Below are positions 1-7,124 of a stretch of 8,031 nucleotides of DNA, piece by piece. Each line of letters opens with the position of its first letter. Position 1 is the first letter of the stretch. Origin of the DNA: Haemophilus parainfluenzae. GTDB taxonomy: Bacteria; Pseudomonadota; Gammaproteobacteria; Enterobacterales; Pasteurellaceae. Position numbers and translations under genes: made by a program. Location of the stretch: contig JAGZRY010000062.1 of assembly GCA_018381425.1 (NCBI GenBank), positions 1-8,031 of the forward strand, in the 5' to 3' direction. The notes under the pieces are model-generated. The model saw only the letters and a program-made list of their open reading frames with translations, was not told the DNA's origin and made no database searches.

Positions 1-342
1 TTCAATATCAATACCGACCGCACTTTTTTCTGATTCATTAATATGCAGCAATACAGCAACCCAATCACCAGAGTGACTAATATTAAAATCAATATTCTCA
101 ACGGGAAATTGTGGTCTGTCACTTTGTGTACGATAAATTTTCCCTAAAAGTGCGGTTGATTTTTCCGCTGTTTTTAGCAACTGCCAAAGTAAAAAATGCG
201 CCAATCGACGGCATTGATGTCGTTGCGTTATCCGAGAATTTCCCCGCGGTTCCGTATGCAAATTCTCAGGGACTAGTTCCCTAGGAATTTCATCAAAAGG
301 AAAAGGTTGTTGAATATTGGCGTAGGCAATAAAAGTTGTCAT
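1..342 (-). CDS. 4'-phosphopantetheinyl transferase superfamily protein, N-terminal part (cut by window edge)
   Basis: The 114 visible codons read from an ATG at 342 down to base 1 with no stop; the C-terminus lies outside the window. Enzymes of this family move the phosphopantetheine arm of coenzyme A onto a serine of acyl or peptidyl carrier proteins in the cytoplasm. The family signatures are visible: NISHS at residues 87-91 and GIDIE at 110-114, where Asp and Glu are the expected Mg/CoA-binding acidic residues. Residues 74-80 also fit the usual stretch that precedes the NxSHS motif. The layout (long N-terminal part before GIDIE) suggests the Sfp/AcpT/EntD type rather than the short AcpS type, but the partner carrier protein cannot be told. 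The start has no good Shine-Dalgarno, although no other ATG, GTG or TTG in frame is close upstream. Two uptake signals lie inside the gene in opposite orientations. Confidence 0.85.
   Translation of the reverse strand, partial: MTTFIAYANIQQPFPFDEIPRELVPENLHTEPRGNSRITQRHQCRRLAHFLLWQLLKTAEKSTALLGKIYRTQSDRPQFPVENIDFNISHSGDWVAVLLHINESEKSAVGIDIE
17..25 (-). repeat. DNA uptake signal sequence (exact)
   Basis: ACCGCACTT, the complement of the Haemophilus-type uptake core, followed by T-rich bases on the plus strand. Inside the phosphopantetheinyl transferase gene, where it encodes Ser-Ala-Val. Confidence 0.9.
148..156 (+). repeat. DNA uptake signal sequence (exact)
   Basis: AAGTGCGGT followed by TGATTTTT, close to the extended consensus with its downstream T-rich segment. 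Inside the phosphopantetheinyl transferase gene, opposite in orientation to the copy at 17-25, and encoding Thr-Ala-Leu. Confidence 0.92.
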
Positions 343-375
343 AAAAATAATGAATAAACATGCAAATTTGATTGC

Positions 376-404
376 ATTATAAAAGGAAATCCACCGTACG
401 CCAA
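376..404 (-). promoter_or_regulatory. Predicted sigma-70 promoter for the phosphopantetheinyl transferase gene
   Basis: On the minus strand a consensus -10 TATAAT (376-381) is preceded, after a 17-base spacer, by TTGGCG (399-404), which matches the -35 consensus at four of six bases. Transcription would start near 369, giving a leader of about 27 bases before the ATG at 342. This is prediction from sequence only. Confidence 0.5.
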
Positions 405-444
405 CACAACCTAAAACTCATCAAAGCAAGGTGTTAGATTAAAA

Positions 445-462
445 CTGTGAGCGGTTTCACAG
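445..462. promoter_or_regulatory. CRP (cAMP receptor protein) binding site upstream of the PTS permease gene
   Basis: The bases CTGTGA-N6-TCACAG form a perfect inverted repeat containing the full TGTGA-N6-TCACA CRP core (446-461). The dyad centre lies between 453 and 454. The half-sites carry TGTGA rather than the TGCGA typical of Sxy-dependent competence (CRP-S) sites, so this looks like an ordinary CRP site. It lies 53 bases before the permease start codon, and CRP control of sugar PTS genes is well established. The divergent gene could also be affected, but its predicted promoter lies downstream of the site at a less usual spacing. Confidence 0.85.
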
Positions 463-482
463 ATTTTTCTCTTCAAATACGT

Positions 483-488
483 TACATT
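483..488 (+). promoter_or_regulatory. Predicted -10 element of a CRP-dependent (class II) promoter
   Basis: TACATT matches TATAAT at four of six positions. If it is the -10 element, transcription starts near 495 and the CRP dyad is centred at -41.5, the standard class II position where CRP overlaps and replaces the -35 element. No good -35 hexamer is visible, as expected for such a promoter. The start site is inferred. Confidence 0.5.
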
Positions 489-514
489 TCAAAAAAATAA
501 TCACAGGAGGTTCT

Positions 515-2008
515 ATGTTTAAACAACTTCAACAAGTCGGTAAGGCATTCATGTTGCCAATTGCTATTTTGCCTGCTGCGGGTCTTTTACTCGGGATCGG
601 TGGGGCGCTTTCCAATAAAGCAACGGTGCAAGCCTATCCAATTTTAAATAATGAGGCACTGCAAGGTCTATTTCAGATTATGTCTGCAGCTGGTAGCGTG
701 GTGTTCGCTAATTTAGCCTTATTATTGTGTATCGGTTTAGGTATCGGCTTAGCTAAACGTGACAAAGGCGTTGCTGCTCTTGCTGCGGTTGTCGGTTATC
801 TCATTATGACGGGTACCATTGCCGCATTAATTCCGATTTTCTCTCCTGATGTAAAAAGCATTGATACAGGTGTGATTGGTGCATTGGTAATGGGCTTGAT
901 TACCGTTAAATTACACAATCGCTATCACAATATCCAATTACCACAAGTATTAGGTTTCTTTGGTGGTTCTCGCTTTGTGCCAATCGTTACCGCTTTTTCA
1001 GCCATTTTTGTTGGATTAGTTTTCTTCCTCATTTGGCCAACTTTCCAACAATGGCTCGTATCCGCAGGTAAAAGTATCGCCTCCATGGGAACCTTTGGAA
1101 CATTCTTATACGGTTTCTTAATGCGATTATCGGGTGCGGTTGGCTTACATCACATGATTTATCCGCTGTTTTGGTATTCTGAATTAGGTGGTGTGGAAAT
1201 GGTTAATGGTGAGATGATTGTTGGTGCACAAAAAATCTTTTTTGCTCAATTAGCGGATCCAAATCACCACGGTTTATTTACGGAAGGAACCCGTTTCTTT
1301 GCCGGACGTTTTGATACCATGATGTTTGGCTTACCGGCCGCCTGTTTAGCCATGTATCACTGTGTACCGAAAAAACGTCGTGCACAAATTGGCGGCTTAT
1401 TCCTTGGGGCAGCCCTCACCTCTTTCATTACAGGCATTACTGAACCGATCGAATTCATGTTCTTGTTTGTTGCTCCATGGCTTTATGTGTTCCACGCATT
1501 CTTAGATGGGGTGTCTTTCTTTATTGCCGATTATTTAAATATCTCTATCGGGAATACTTTCTCTGGTGGTTTTATTGATTTCTTGCTCTTCGGTATTTTA
1601 CAAGGTGATGAAAACACCCATTGGTTACGTGTCATTTTCGTCGGTATTCCTTGGGCGCTACTCTATTATTTCTCTTTCGTTTTCTTGATTCGCATCTTTA
1701 ATGTGATGACACCAGGACGTGGTGAAGAAACCGAAGAAAATGTAGAACAAGAAACAAGTTCACTTACTGAAAATGCACATAAAATTATTGTAGCATTAGG
1801 TAGTGCTGAAAATATTGAAAACGTGGATGCGTGTATTACTCGCTTACGTGTTTCTGTTAAGGACGTGAAAGCCGTTGATAAAGCCACATTGAAAAAATTA
1901 GGCGCGATTGATGTGCTTGAAGTGGGCGGTGGCGTACAAGCCATTTTCGGTGCCAAAGCCGTACTCTACAAGAGTGAAGTGAATCAAATCTTAGGAAAAG
2001 AAGATTAA
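515..2008 (+). CDS. ptsG: PTS glucose-family transporter, fused IIC and IIB domains (ptsG-like)
   Basis: This 497-residue inner-membrane permease imports and phosphorylates a sugar at the expense of PEP. The IIC domain (about 1-395) has about ten hydrophobic segments, the conserved LHH (211-213) and the substrate-site motif GITEP (307-311). A charged linker (about 398-420, with TPGR at 399-402) leads to the IIB domain, where DACITRLR places the phosphorylated cysteine at residue 440. There is no IIA domain, so phosphate presumably comes from a separate IIA-Glc (Crr). Length is near E. coli PtsG (477). Start is clear: AGGAGG at 505-510 lies four bases before the ATG. The gene is monocistronic, with a CRP site upstream and a terminator downstream. 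By memory, several motifs (for example TFSGGFIDFLLFGIL) resemble Bacillus PtsG more than E. coli PtsG, and MalX also shares features. Glucose is likely, but maltose or glucosamine cannot be excluded. Confidence 0.85.
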   Translation: MFKQLQQVGKAFMLPIAILPAAGLLLGIGGALSNKATVQAYPILNNEALQGLFQIMSAAGSVVFANLALLLCIGLGIGLAKRDKGVAALAAVVGYLIMTGTIAALIPIFSPDVKSIDTGVIGALVMGLITVKLHNRYHNIQLPQVLGFFGGSRFVPIVTAFSAIFVGLVFFLIWPTFQQWLVSAGKSIASMGTFGTFLYGFLMRLSGAVGLHHMIYPLFWYSELGGVEMVNGEMIVGAQKIFFAQLADPNHHGLFTEGTRFFAGRFDTMMFGLPAACLAMYHCVPKKRRAQIGGLFLGAALTSFITGITEPIEFMFLFVAPWLYVFHAFLDGVSFFIADYLNISIGNTFSGGFIDFLLFGILQGDENTHWLRVIFVGIPWALLYYFSFVFLIRIFNVMTPGRGEETEENVEQETSSLTENAHKIIVALGSAENIENVDACITRLRVSVKDVKAVDKATLKKLGAIDVLEVGGGVQAIFGAKAVLYKSEVNQILGKED

Positions 2009-2019
2009 TTCCTAAAAAT

Positions 2020-2043
2020 AAAGGGCGTTTATCCCGCCCTTTT
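2020..2043 (+). terminator. Intrinsic terminator of the PTS permease gene
   Basis: AAAGGGCG (2020-2027) pairs perfectly with CGCCCTTT (2035-2042) around a 7-base loop. It begins 11 bases after the stop codon. The T-run is short (TTTT, 2040-2043, partly within the stem), so termination may be completed by the uptake-signal hairpin that follows. Confidence 0.75.
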
Positions 2044-2055
2044 GAGTAACAAAAC

Positions 2056-2088
2056 AAAAGTGCAGATCAAATTCAACCGCACTTTTTT
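2056..2088. terminator. Bidirectional hairpin built from paired uptake signals, between converging ptsG and thrC
   Basis: AAAAGTGC (2056-2063) pairs with GCACTTTT (2079-2086) around a 15-base loop, and six T residues (2083-2088) follow in the plus direction. The right arm is an exact uptake signal; the left arm is a decayed copy (AAGTGCAGA). In the minus direction the hairpin begins just after the thrC stop codon and is followed by GTTTTG. It can therefore end both the ptsG and the thr transcripts. Inverted uptake-signal pairs acting as terminators are well known in this family of bacteria. Confidence 0.75.
2076..2084 (-). repeat. DNA uptake signal sequence (exact), arm of a terminator hairpin
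   Basis: ACCGCACTT between ptsG and thrC. It pairs with the decayed copy at 2058-2066 to form the bidirectional terminator. Confidence 0.9.
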
Positions 2089-2089
2089 A

Positions 2090-3364
2090 TTATTTCAACA
2101 AATATGCACGTAATTGTGCAAAATCGTCATCCATTTCATCAGAAAGTAATGGCAATTTATTATGTTTATCTAACGCTTCTGGCAATGGAAGATCGAGCGA
2201 AAGAATACGCTCTACTGACTCTTTAAATTTCGCAGGATGTGCCGTACATAAGAAAATACCAGTTTCATCCGCTTTAAGTTGATCTTTCAATACTTGATAG
2301 GCGATCGCTCCGTGTGGCTCACATAAATAACCTTTTGCATACATTGCTTTTAAAGTTTCTTCTGTTTCGCCATCGCTTAACATACCTGAACCTAAATCAC
2401 TTAAATTCCAGCCATTGCGTTTGAATAGTTCTTCTACACGCGGCCAGTTGTTCGGACGACTGACATCCATCGCATTAGAAAGCGTGGCTACAGTCGCTTT
2501 AGGTGCCCAGTTACCTGATTCTAAATAACGCGGCACAGTATCATTCGCATTGGTTGAAGCAATAAAGCGTTTAATTGGTAAACCTAATGTTTTTGCAATT
2601 AAACCTGCGGTTAAGTTACCAAAGTTACCACTTGGTACGGAAACCACGACATTATCACGTTTTTCTTTTGGTAATTGCGCTACGGCTTCAAAGTAATAAC
2701 AAACCTGTGCTAATAAACGGCTAATATTAATGGAGTTTGCTGAGTTTAAACCAATTGCTTGACGTAGTTCGGCATCATCAAACGCTTGTTTGACTAACGC
2801 TTGGCATGCATCAAAATCGCCATTAATCGCAACAGTGCGAATATTCCCACCTAAAGTACAGAACAGTTTTTCTTGTAATGGGCTGATTTTGCCTTTCGGG
2901 TATAAAATTACCACATTGATGTTTTCCAAGCCATAAAACGCGTGGGCAACTGCCGCACCGGTATCACCAGATGTCGCTGTTAAAATAGTAATTTTGCCAT
3001 CACCACGCACTGCAGCGAGCGCCTGTGCCATAAAACGACCACCAAAGTCTTTAAATGCTAAAGTTGGCCCATGGAATAATTCAAGGGCATAAATATTGTC
3101 TTCTACTTTTTCTAACGGTGCAGGAAAAGTAAATGCATTTTTCACCATTGCATCTAATGTTGCTTTCGGTAGTTCTTCACCGATTAATGCGCCAAGAATT
3201 TTTTGGCTACGTTCAACCAATGATAAGGCTAACAACTCATCAATATTAGTTAAAGCTGGAATGGTTTCTGGAAAGAACAAACCTTGATCTTTGCCAAGTC
3301 CTTGACGTACTGCTTGCGCAAAATTCACTTGTTCTTCAGGGTGTTTGATGTTGTACAAATTCAT
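2090..3364 (-). CDS. thrC: Threonine synthase
   Basis: This PLP enzyme converts O-phosphohomoserine to threonine and phosphate, the last step of the pathway, in the cytoplasm. Its 424 residues compare with 428 in E. coli. The PLP-binding lysine is K105 in HGPTLAFKDFGGRF (98-111). TSGDTG (131-136) and the phosphate-binding loop SGNFGN (245-250) are intact, so the enzyme should be active. It is the last gene of thrLABC, separated from thrB by 78 bases holding a strong hairpin. The Shine-Dalgarno is weak (ACGGAT about seven bases before the ATG). The stop codon lies directly beside the uptake-signal hairpin that ends the operon. The protein follows the long proteobacterial ThrC type; no truncation is seen. 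Confidence 0.97.
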   Translation of the reverse strand: MNLYNIKHPEEQVNFAQAVRQGLGKDQGLFFPETIPALTNIDELLALSLVERSQKILGALIGEELPKATLDAMVKNAFTFPAPLEKVEDNIYALELFHGPTLAFKDFGGRFMAQALAAVRGDGKITILTATSGDTGAAVAHAFYGLENINVVILYPKGKISPLQEKLFCTLGGNIRTVAINGDFDACQALVKQAFDDAELRQAIGLNSANSINISRLLAQVCYYFEAVAQLPKEKRDNVVVSVPSGNFGNLTAGLIAKTLGLPIKRFIASTNANDTVPRYLESGNWAPKATVATLSNAMDVSRPNNWPRVEELFKRNGWNLSDLGSGMLSDGETEETLKAMYAKGYLCEPHGAIAYQVLKDQLKADETGIFLCTAHPAKFKESVERILSLDLPLPEALDKHNKLPLLSDEMDDDFAQLRAYLLK

Positions 3365-3404
3365 TGTATATCCGTTAATTATAGAGTTTTAATAAAATGT
3401 TATT

Positions 3405-3424
3405 CCCCTCTTATAGAAGAGGGG
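3405..3424 (-). promoter_or_regulatory. Strong hairpin in the thrB-thrC gap
   Basis: CCCCTCTT pairs perfectly with AAGAGGGG around a 4-base loop, with one more T-A pair possible at the base. In the direction of the operon it is followed by AATAACATTTT, which is not a continuous U-run, so it is a poor intrinsic terminator. It may partly reduce thrC transcription or protect the upstream mRNA from 3' exonucleases. The function is inferred; the inverted repeat is direct observation. Confidence 0.6.
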
Positions 3425-3442
3425 ATAAAAGTGATTTATTGT

Positions 3443-4387
3443 TTAACCGAGCTCTCTCGCGCCATCATTATCGACTTTACAAACATGCACAAAGCCTTCA
3501 TTGTTTTGTAAATAATGATTTTCTAAATAAGTCGCGAGTTTTGTTGCGGTTTGCAAATCAGGTGCAATGGAGAAAATCGTTGGGCCAGAGCCTGAAATCC
3601 CTGTCGCTAATGCACCTAAATCACGAGTAGCTTGTTTCACTTCTGCGAAATTTGGTAATAAAGCCTCTCGATAAGGTTCTGCAATTACATCTTTCATCAT
3701 CATTGCGGCAAGGTTTTCTTGATGAGTGTGACATGCATGCACAAAGCCACCTAAATGACGTCCATGAGAAATCACATCTTGGCGAGTGTAGCTTTTCGGT
3801 AAAATTGCGCGTGCTTCAGCGGTTGAAACCTCAATGCCTGGATAAGCTAAGACCCAATACCAATTATCAAAAAATGGCAGTTTTTGGCAAATATTACCGA
3901 GAGATTGTACCATAAATTGCACACCGCCTAAGTAACAAGGTGCCACATTATCATAATGGATAGAACCTGAAATACGACCTTCTAGCTCTCCCATCATCTC
4001 TAACAATTCCATTTTTGAAAATGGTTCATCGTGGAATTTATTCAATGCCACTAATGCAGCCACAATAGAGCACGCACTTGACCCCAATCCCGAACCAATC
4101 GGCATATTTTTTTCAAGGGTCAAACGCAATGGTTTGACTCTCACATTGCGTAATTTTAATTGCTCACTAAACAGTACATAGGCCTGATACACGATATTTT
4201 TTTGTGGCTCTTTTGGCAATTTACGCACAAAATAGCCCGCACTTTCGAGCTCAAAACCACTTGGAATAGACTCAATCTGTACAACATCACCTAATAATGA
4301 ACCATCAATCGGTGAAATGGCTGCGCCTAATGTGTCAAACCCTACACTAATATTTGCACTCGATGCTGGAGCATAAATTCTTAACAT
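3443..4387 (-). CDS. thrB: Homoserine kinase
   Basis: ThrB phosphorylates homoserine with ATP to O-phosphohomoserine, the substrate of ThrC. The 314 residues (E. coli has 310) show the GHMP-kinase fold markers in order: the N-terminal [14 protein letters not shown] (5-18), the ATP-binding loop [10 protein letters not shown] (96-105), and the C-terminal glycine motif GISGSGPT (263-270). The stretches [16 protein letters not shown] (135-150) and [10 protein letters not shown] (232-241) match E. coli ThrB as I recall it almost residue for residue. It starts 12 bases after the thrA stop codon, with AAAGGA six bases before the ATG, so it is probably translationally linked to thrA. An 8-of-9 uptake-signal match lies at 4236-4244. 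Nothing suggests loss of activity. Confidence 0.97.
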   Translation of the reverse strand: MLRIYAPASSANISVGFDTLGAAISPIDGSLLGDVVQIESIPSGFELESAGYFVRKLPKEPQKNIVYQAYVLFSEQLKLRNVRVKPLRLTLEKNMPIGSGLGSSACSIVAALVALNKFHDEPFSKMELLEMMGELEGRISGSIHYDNVAPCYLGGVQFMVQSLGNICQKLPFFDNWYWVLAYPGIEVSTAEARAILPKSYTRQDVISHGRHLGGFVHACHTHQENLAAMMMKDVIAEPYREALLPNFAEVKQATRDLGALATGISGSGPTIFSIAPDLQTATKLATYLENHYLQNNEGFVHVCKVDNDGARELG

Positions 4388-4399
4388 GTTAAGTCCTTT

Positions 4400-6847
4400 T
4401 TAGTGGTGTAATGTTCTTAAAATATCCGCAAAGATGCCCGCTGCAGTTACTGCGTTACCTGCACCGTAACCACGTAATAACAACGGAATTGGTTGATAAT
4501 AACGCGTGTAGAATGCCAACGCATTTTCACCGTCTTTCACCTTATACAATGGGTTATTTTGATCCACGGCAATGATTGACACTTTGCAGTGGCCATCCTT
4601 AATTTGACCTACATAGCGCAACACTTTTCCTTCCGCTTTTGCGGCTTCAACGCGTACTTTAAATTCCGCATCTAATTGTGGCAGCATCGCCATAAATTCA
4701 TCCGCAGATTTGCCTTCAGAGAAGCCTTTCGGTAATACTCCTTCCACTTCTACATCAGAAAGCTCAAGTTCTAAACCCGCTTCACGCGCTAAAATCAGTA
4801 ATTTACGCGCCACATCTTGACCCGATAAATCATCTCGAGGATCTGGTTCTGTAAAGCCTTTTTCACGTGCAAGTGCGGTCACTTCTGAAAGAGAAAGTCC
4901 TTCTTCTAATTTACCGAAGATGAAAGAAAGCGAGCCAGATAAAATACCCTCAAAATACTCAAGTTCATCTCCCGCTGCCAATAAATTCTGTAAATTTTCG
5001 ATAACCGGTAAGCCTGCCCCTACGTTCGTTTCGTATAGGAATTTATGTTGGCTCGCTTGGGCATTGCGGCGTAATTCGTGGTAATAGGCTAATTCACGGG
5101 TATTCGCTTTTTTATTTGGGGTTACCACATGGAAGCCTTCTTTTAACGCGCGCGCATAAAGTCCTGCGACTGATTCCGCCGTTGTACAATCTACAAAGAC
5201 AGGGTTCACTACGTGATGTAATTTAATGAAAGATAACAACACATCGAAATCAGAAGGCTGAGTCGCATTTTCAAGATCGGCTTTCCAATTATCTAAATTC
5301 AATCCGTTTTCATCCAAAAGCATTTTTGTTGAATTCGCTAAAGCACAAACACGGATCTCAATGTCCTTTTTTGCAAGATACTCCTTTTGATGCTTGATTT
5401 GTTCAATTAACTCACCACCAACGCCACCAACGCCGACTAGAAACATATCGACAACTTTCTTGTTATTAAAAAGAGCTTGGTGAGTTGCTTTCACGGCTTC
5501 AATTGCTTTATTTTGCGCGACAACTGCTGAAATTGAACGCTCTGAAGAACCTTGTGCAATTGCCACTAAGCTAATATTCGCTTGAGCCAATGCAGAGAAG
5601 AAACGAGCTGCGATACCCTTAGCTTGTTTCATGCCATCGCCTACAACAGAGATAATAGAAAGATCTTTTGCCACTTCAATTGGTTCTAACTCATGGGCTT
5701 TTAATTCTGTCGCAAATTCTTGTTCTAAAATCGCTTTTGCTGCATCCGCTGATTTTACTGGTACACAGAAACTAATACTGTATTCAGAAGACGATTGCGT
5801 GATTAAAATGACTGAAATACCGGCTTTTGACATAGCTGAGAAGACACGAGCGGCCATCCCGACCATACCTTGCATACCAGGGCCTGAAACATTGAACATC
5901 GCTACGTTATCAAGGTTAGTAATCCCTTTTACCTGTAACCCTTCAGATTTCACATGACCATCAATTATTGAACCAGGCGCAGATGAATTACCTGTGTTTT
6001 TAATCACACAAGGGATTTGTTTTGGTAATAATGGACCAATTGTACGCGGATGGATCACTTTCGCACCAAAATAAGAAAGCTCCATTGCTTCACGATAAGA
6101 AAGGCTTGGTAATAAACGTGCATCTGGTACTAAACGTGGGTCACAAGTATAAACGCCGTCTACATCAGTCCAGATTTCGCAAACAGACGCGTCTAAACAA
6201 GCGGCTAAACAAGCGGCTGAATAATCAGAACCATTACGGCCTAATAGCACTAATTCACCTTTATCATTACATGCGGTAAAACCAGCCATTAGAACCACTT
6301 TATCTTTGCTAATACTTTTCGCATCAACGCGTTTTGTAGATGCTTCAATATCAACTGAAGATTCTAAGTAACCGCCCTGCGCTAATAATTGCTTAACTGG
6401 ATCAACAATGTGAACACTGTATCCACGTGCTTCAAACCACGCTTTCATCATGGCAATTGATAATTTTTCACCACGGCAGTCAATGGTTGCTTTCACTTTA
6501 TCTTCTACTTTACCTGCTTGACGGATTTCTTCTAATAAACCTTTAATTTGGGCAAATTCTGCATCAATAAGGGCTTTCGTTCCAGCTAGATCAAATTTAT
6601 TATTTTCAGCGTGTAAACCATTAATGATGTTATAGAAAATTTCAATGGCTTCGTTAAAGTGGGTATCAGTAGGTTGGTTTAATGTGGCTTTTTCAGAGAG
6701 GGCAACAAGATGGTTAGTAATTTTTGCAGGAGCGGATAAGACACCGGCTGCTTGCTCTTCCAAATGAGCCTTTTCAATTAATTGAGCCGCTTGTGAAAAA
6801 CGCTCAGGGTTGGCTAATGAAGTGCCACCAAATTTTAATACGCGCAT
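4400..6847 (-). CDS. thrA: Bifunctional aspartokinase I / homoserine dehydrogenase I
   Basis: This fused enzyme phosphorylates aspartate (first step) and reduces aspartate semialdehyde to homoserine (third step). Its 815 residues compare with 820 in E. coli. The kinase domain (about 1-295) has KFGGTS (5-10), [10 protein letters not shown] (203-212) and [15 protein letters not shown] (224-238). Two ACT regulatory segments follow, marked by QSSSEYSIS (351-359) and QGSSERSIS (432-440); in this family they mediate threonine feedback inhibition. The dehydrogenase domain (about 465-815) has the nucleotide-binding GVGGVG (472-477), VTPNKKANT (575-583) and the catalytic-region stretch GLPVIENLQ through [10 protein letters not shown] (612-676). 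The ATG is preceded by GAGG (6856-6859) eight bases away. The gene follows the thrL attenuator. An exact uptake signal at 4871-4879 encodes Thr-Ala-Leu. Confidence 0.98.
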   Translation of the reverse strand: MRVLKFGGTSLANPERFSQAAQLIEKAHLEEQAAGVLSAPAKITNHLVALSEKATLNQPTDTHFNEAIEIFYNIINGLHAENNKFDLAGTKALIDAEFAQIKGLLEEIRQAGKVEDKVKATIDCRGEKLSIAMMKAWFEARGYSVHIVDPVKQLLAQGGYLESSVDIEASTKRVDAKSISKDKVVLMAGFTACNDKGELVLLGRNGSDYSAACLAACLDASVCEIWTDVDGVYTCDPRLVPDARLLPSLSYREAMELSYFGAKVIHPRTIGPLLPKQIPCVIKNTGNSSAPGSIIDGHVKSEGLQVKGITNLDNVAMFNVSGPGMQGMVGMAARVFSAMSKAGISVILITQSSSEYSISFCVPVKSADAAKAILEQEFATELKAHELEPIEVAKDLSIISVVGDGMKQAKGIAARFFSALAQANISLVAIAQGSSERSISAVVAQNKAIEAVKATHQALFNNKKVVDMFLVGVGGVGGELIEQIKHQKEYLAKKDIEIRVCALANSTKMLLDENGLNLDNWKADLENATQPSDFDVLLSFIKLHHVVNPVFVDCTTAESVAGLYARALKEGFHVVTPNKKANTRELAYYHELRRNAQASQHKFLYETNVGAGLPVIENLQNLLAAGDELEYFEGILSGSLSFIFGKLEEGLSLSEVTALAREKGFTEPDPRDDLSGQDVARKLLILAREAGLELELSDVEVEGVLPKGFSEGKSADEFMAMLPQLDAEFKVRVEAAKAEGKVLRYVGQIKDGHCKVSIIAVDQNNPLYKVKDGENALAFYTRYYQPIPLLLRGYGAGNAVTAAGIFADILRTLHH
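4871..4879 (+). repeat. DNA uptake signal sequence (exact)
   Basis: AAGTGCGGT inside thrA; on the coding strand ACCGCACTT is read as Thr-Ala-Leu in the dehydrogenase domain (residues 657-659). Confidence 0.9.
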
Positions 6848-6882
6848 GATAATATCCTCAGATGTTGTGATTTTTAAATATT

Positions 6883-6913
6883 AAAAAACCCGCACTAGAT
6901 TGATGCGGGTTTT
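6883..6913 (-). terminator. Attenuator terminator of the thr operon
   Basis: In the operon direction AAAACCCGCA (6913 down to 6904) pairs with TGCGGGTTTT (6894 down to 6885), a perfect 10-base stem with a 9-base loop. The last Ts of the stem belong to a run that continues to 6883, giving six or more U residues. It sits between thrL and thrA, where E. coli has an equivalent GC-rich attenuator hairpin. When it forms, transcription stops before thrA. Confidence 0.92.
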
Positions 6914-6943
6914 CCTGATCCTGTTTATTACGCACTAACCCGC
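6905..6943 (-). promoter_or_regulatory. Predicted antiterminator pairing of the thr attenuator
   Basis: GCGGGTT, at minus-strand bases 6943-6937 and overlapping the last thrL codons and stop, is complementary over seven bases to AACCCGC (6911-6905), the 5' arm of the terminator. The two structures exclude each other. If a ribosome stalls on the Thr/Ile codons, this pairing could form and let RNA polymerase reach thrA. E. coli thrL ends with the same residues NGAG, over its own antiterminator arm, which supports conservation for RNA structure. Confidence 0.75.
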
Positions 6944-7006
6944 CCCATTAATTGTCGTAATGGTCATAATAATGGTGGTGATAGTGAAAGTGCGGTTATT
7001 TTTCAT
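6935..7006 (-). CDS. thrL: thr operon leader peptide
   Basis: This is a 23-codon reading frame upstream of thrA, ATG at 7006 and TAG at 6937-6935. Residues 6-19 read TFTITTIIMTITTI: seven Thr and five Ile among 14 residues. It ends in NGAG, like E. coli ThrL (21 residues). The peptide has no known function of its own. Ribosome stalling on its Thr and Ile codons when the charged tRNAs are scarce should prevent the attenuator terminator from forming. AAGG (7017-7020) lies about ten bases before the ATG. An exact uptake signal (6988-6996) sits in codons 4-7 and supplies the first Thr codon. Too short for routine gene calling, but the composition, position and attenuator make the assignment firm. 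Confidence 0.95.
   Translation of the reverse strand: MKNNRTFTITTIIMTITTINGAG
6988..6996 (+). repeat. DNA uptake signal sequence (exact), inside thrL
   Basis: AAGTGCGGT with a flanking A and TATTTTTCATT, a good match to the extended consensus. It overlaps thrL codons 4-7 (Asn-Arg-Thr-Phe). Confidence 0.93.
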
Positions 7007-7038
7007 TGTATTTTTACCTTGAAAAAAAGATGTGTTTA

Positions 7039-7067
7039 GAAATACCGAAAAAGCCCGAGCTTGTCAA
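7039..7067 (-). promoter_or_regulatory. Predicted promoter of the thrLABC operon
   Basis: A perfect -35 TTGACA (7062-7067, minus strand) is followed after 17 bases by TATTTC (7039-7044), a poor -10 that matches only its first three bases. Transcription would start near 7032, about 26 bases before thrL. The spacer contains a short dyad, AAGC-TCGG-GCTT, of unknown meaning. The -35 is convincing; the exact -10 is uncertain. Confidence 0.6.
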
Positions 7068-7118
7068 ATATAAAATCGAAAAAATGAAGATTTTTTTCTA
7101 AAAATTATTACTTTGGTA

Positions 7119-7124
7119 TAGAAT
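7119..7124 (+). promoter_or_regulatory. Predicted -10 element for yggS
   Basis: TAGAAT (five of six bases match TATAAT) within TATAGAAT lies about 34 bases before the yggS start. The -35 region at the right distance is only a weak match. It faces away from the thr promoter, so the two transcripts would be divergent from a region of roughly 90 bases. Confidence 0.45.

Noticed and set aside
1131..1142. GGGTGCGGTTGG in ptsG as an uptake signal
   Set aside because: Only seven of nine core bases match and the T-rich flank is absent.
3378..3383. TATAAT on the minus strand just before thrC, as an internal promoter
   Set aside because: No usable -35 lies upstream, and the start would leave a leader of about seven bases, too short for a ribosome site.
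6193..6216. Two tandem copies of the 12-base unit CTAAACAAGCGG in thrA, each holding ACAAGCGG, close to the Actinobacillus-type uptake signal
   Set aside because: It encodes AACLAACL, and E. coli ThrA has AAVLAACL at the same place, so it is conserved protein sequence and not a duplication or an uptake array.
1666..6279. Several open frames of 60-110 codons on strands opposite ptsG, thrC, thrB and thrA
   Set aside because: They lie antisense to well-supported conserved genes and show no family features; they are by-products of the codon use of the real genes.
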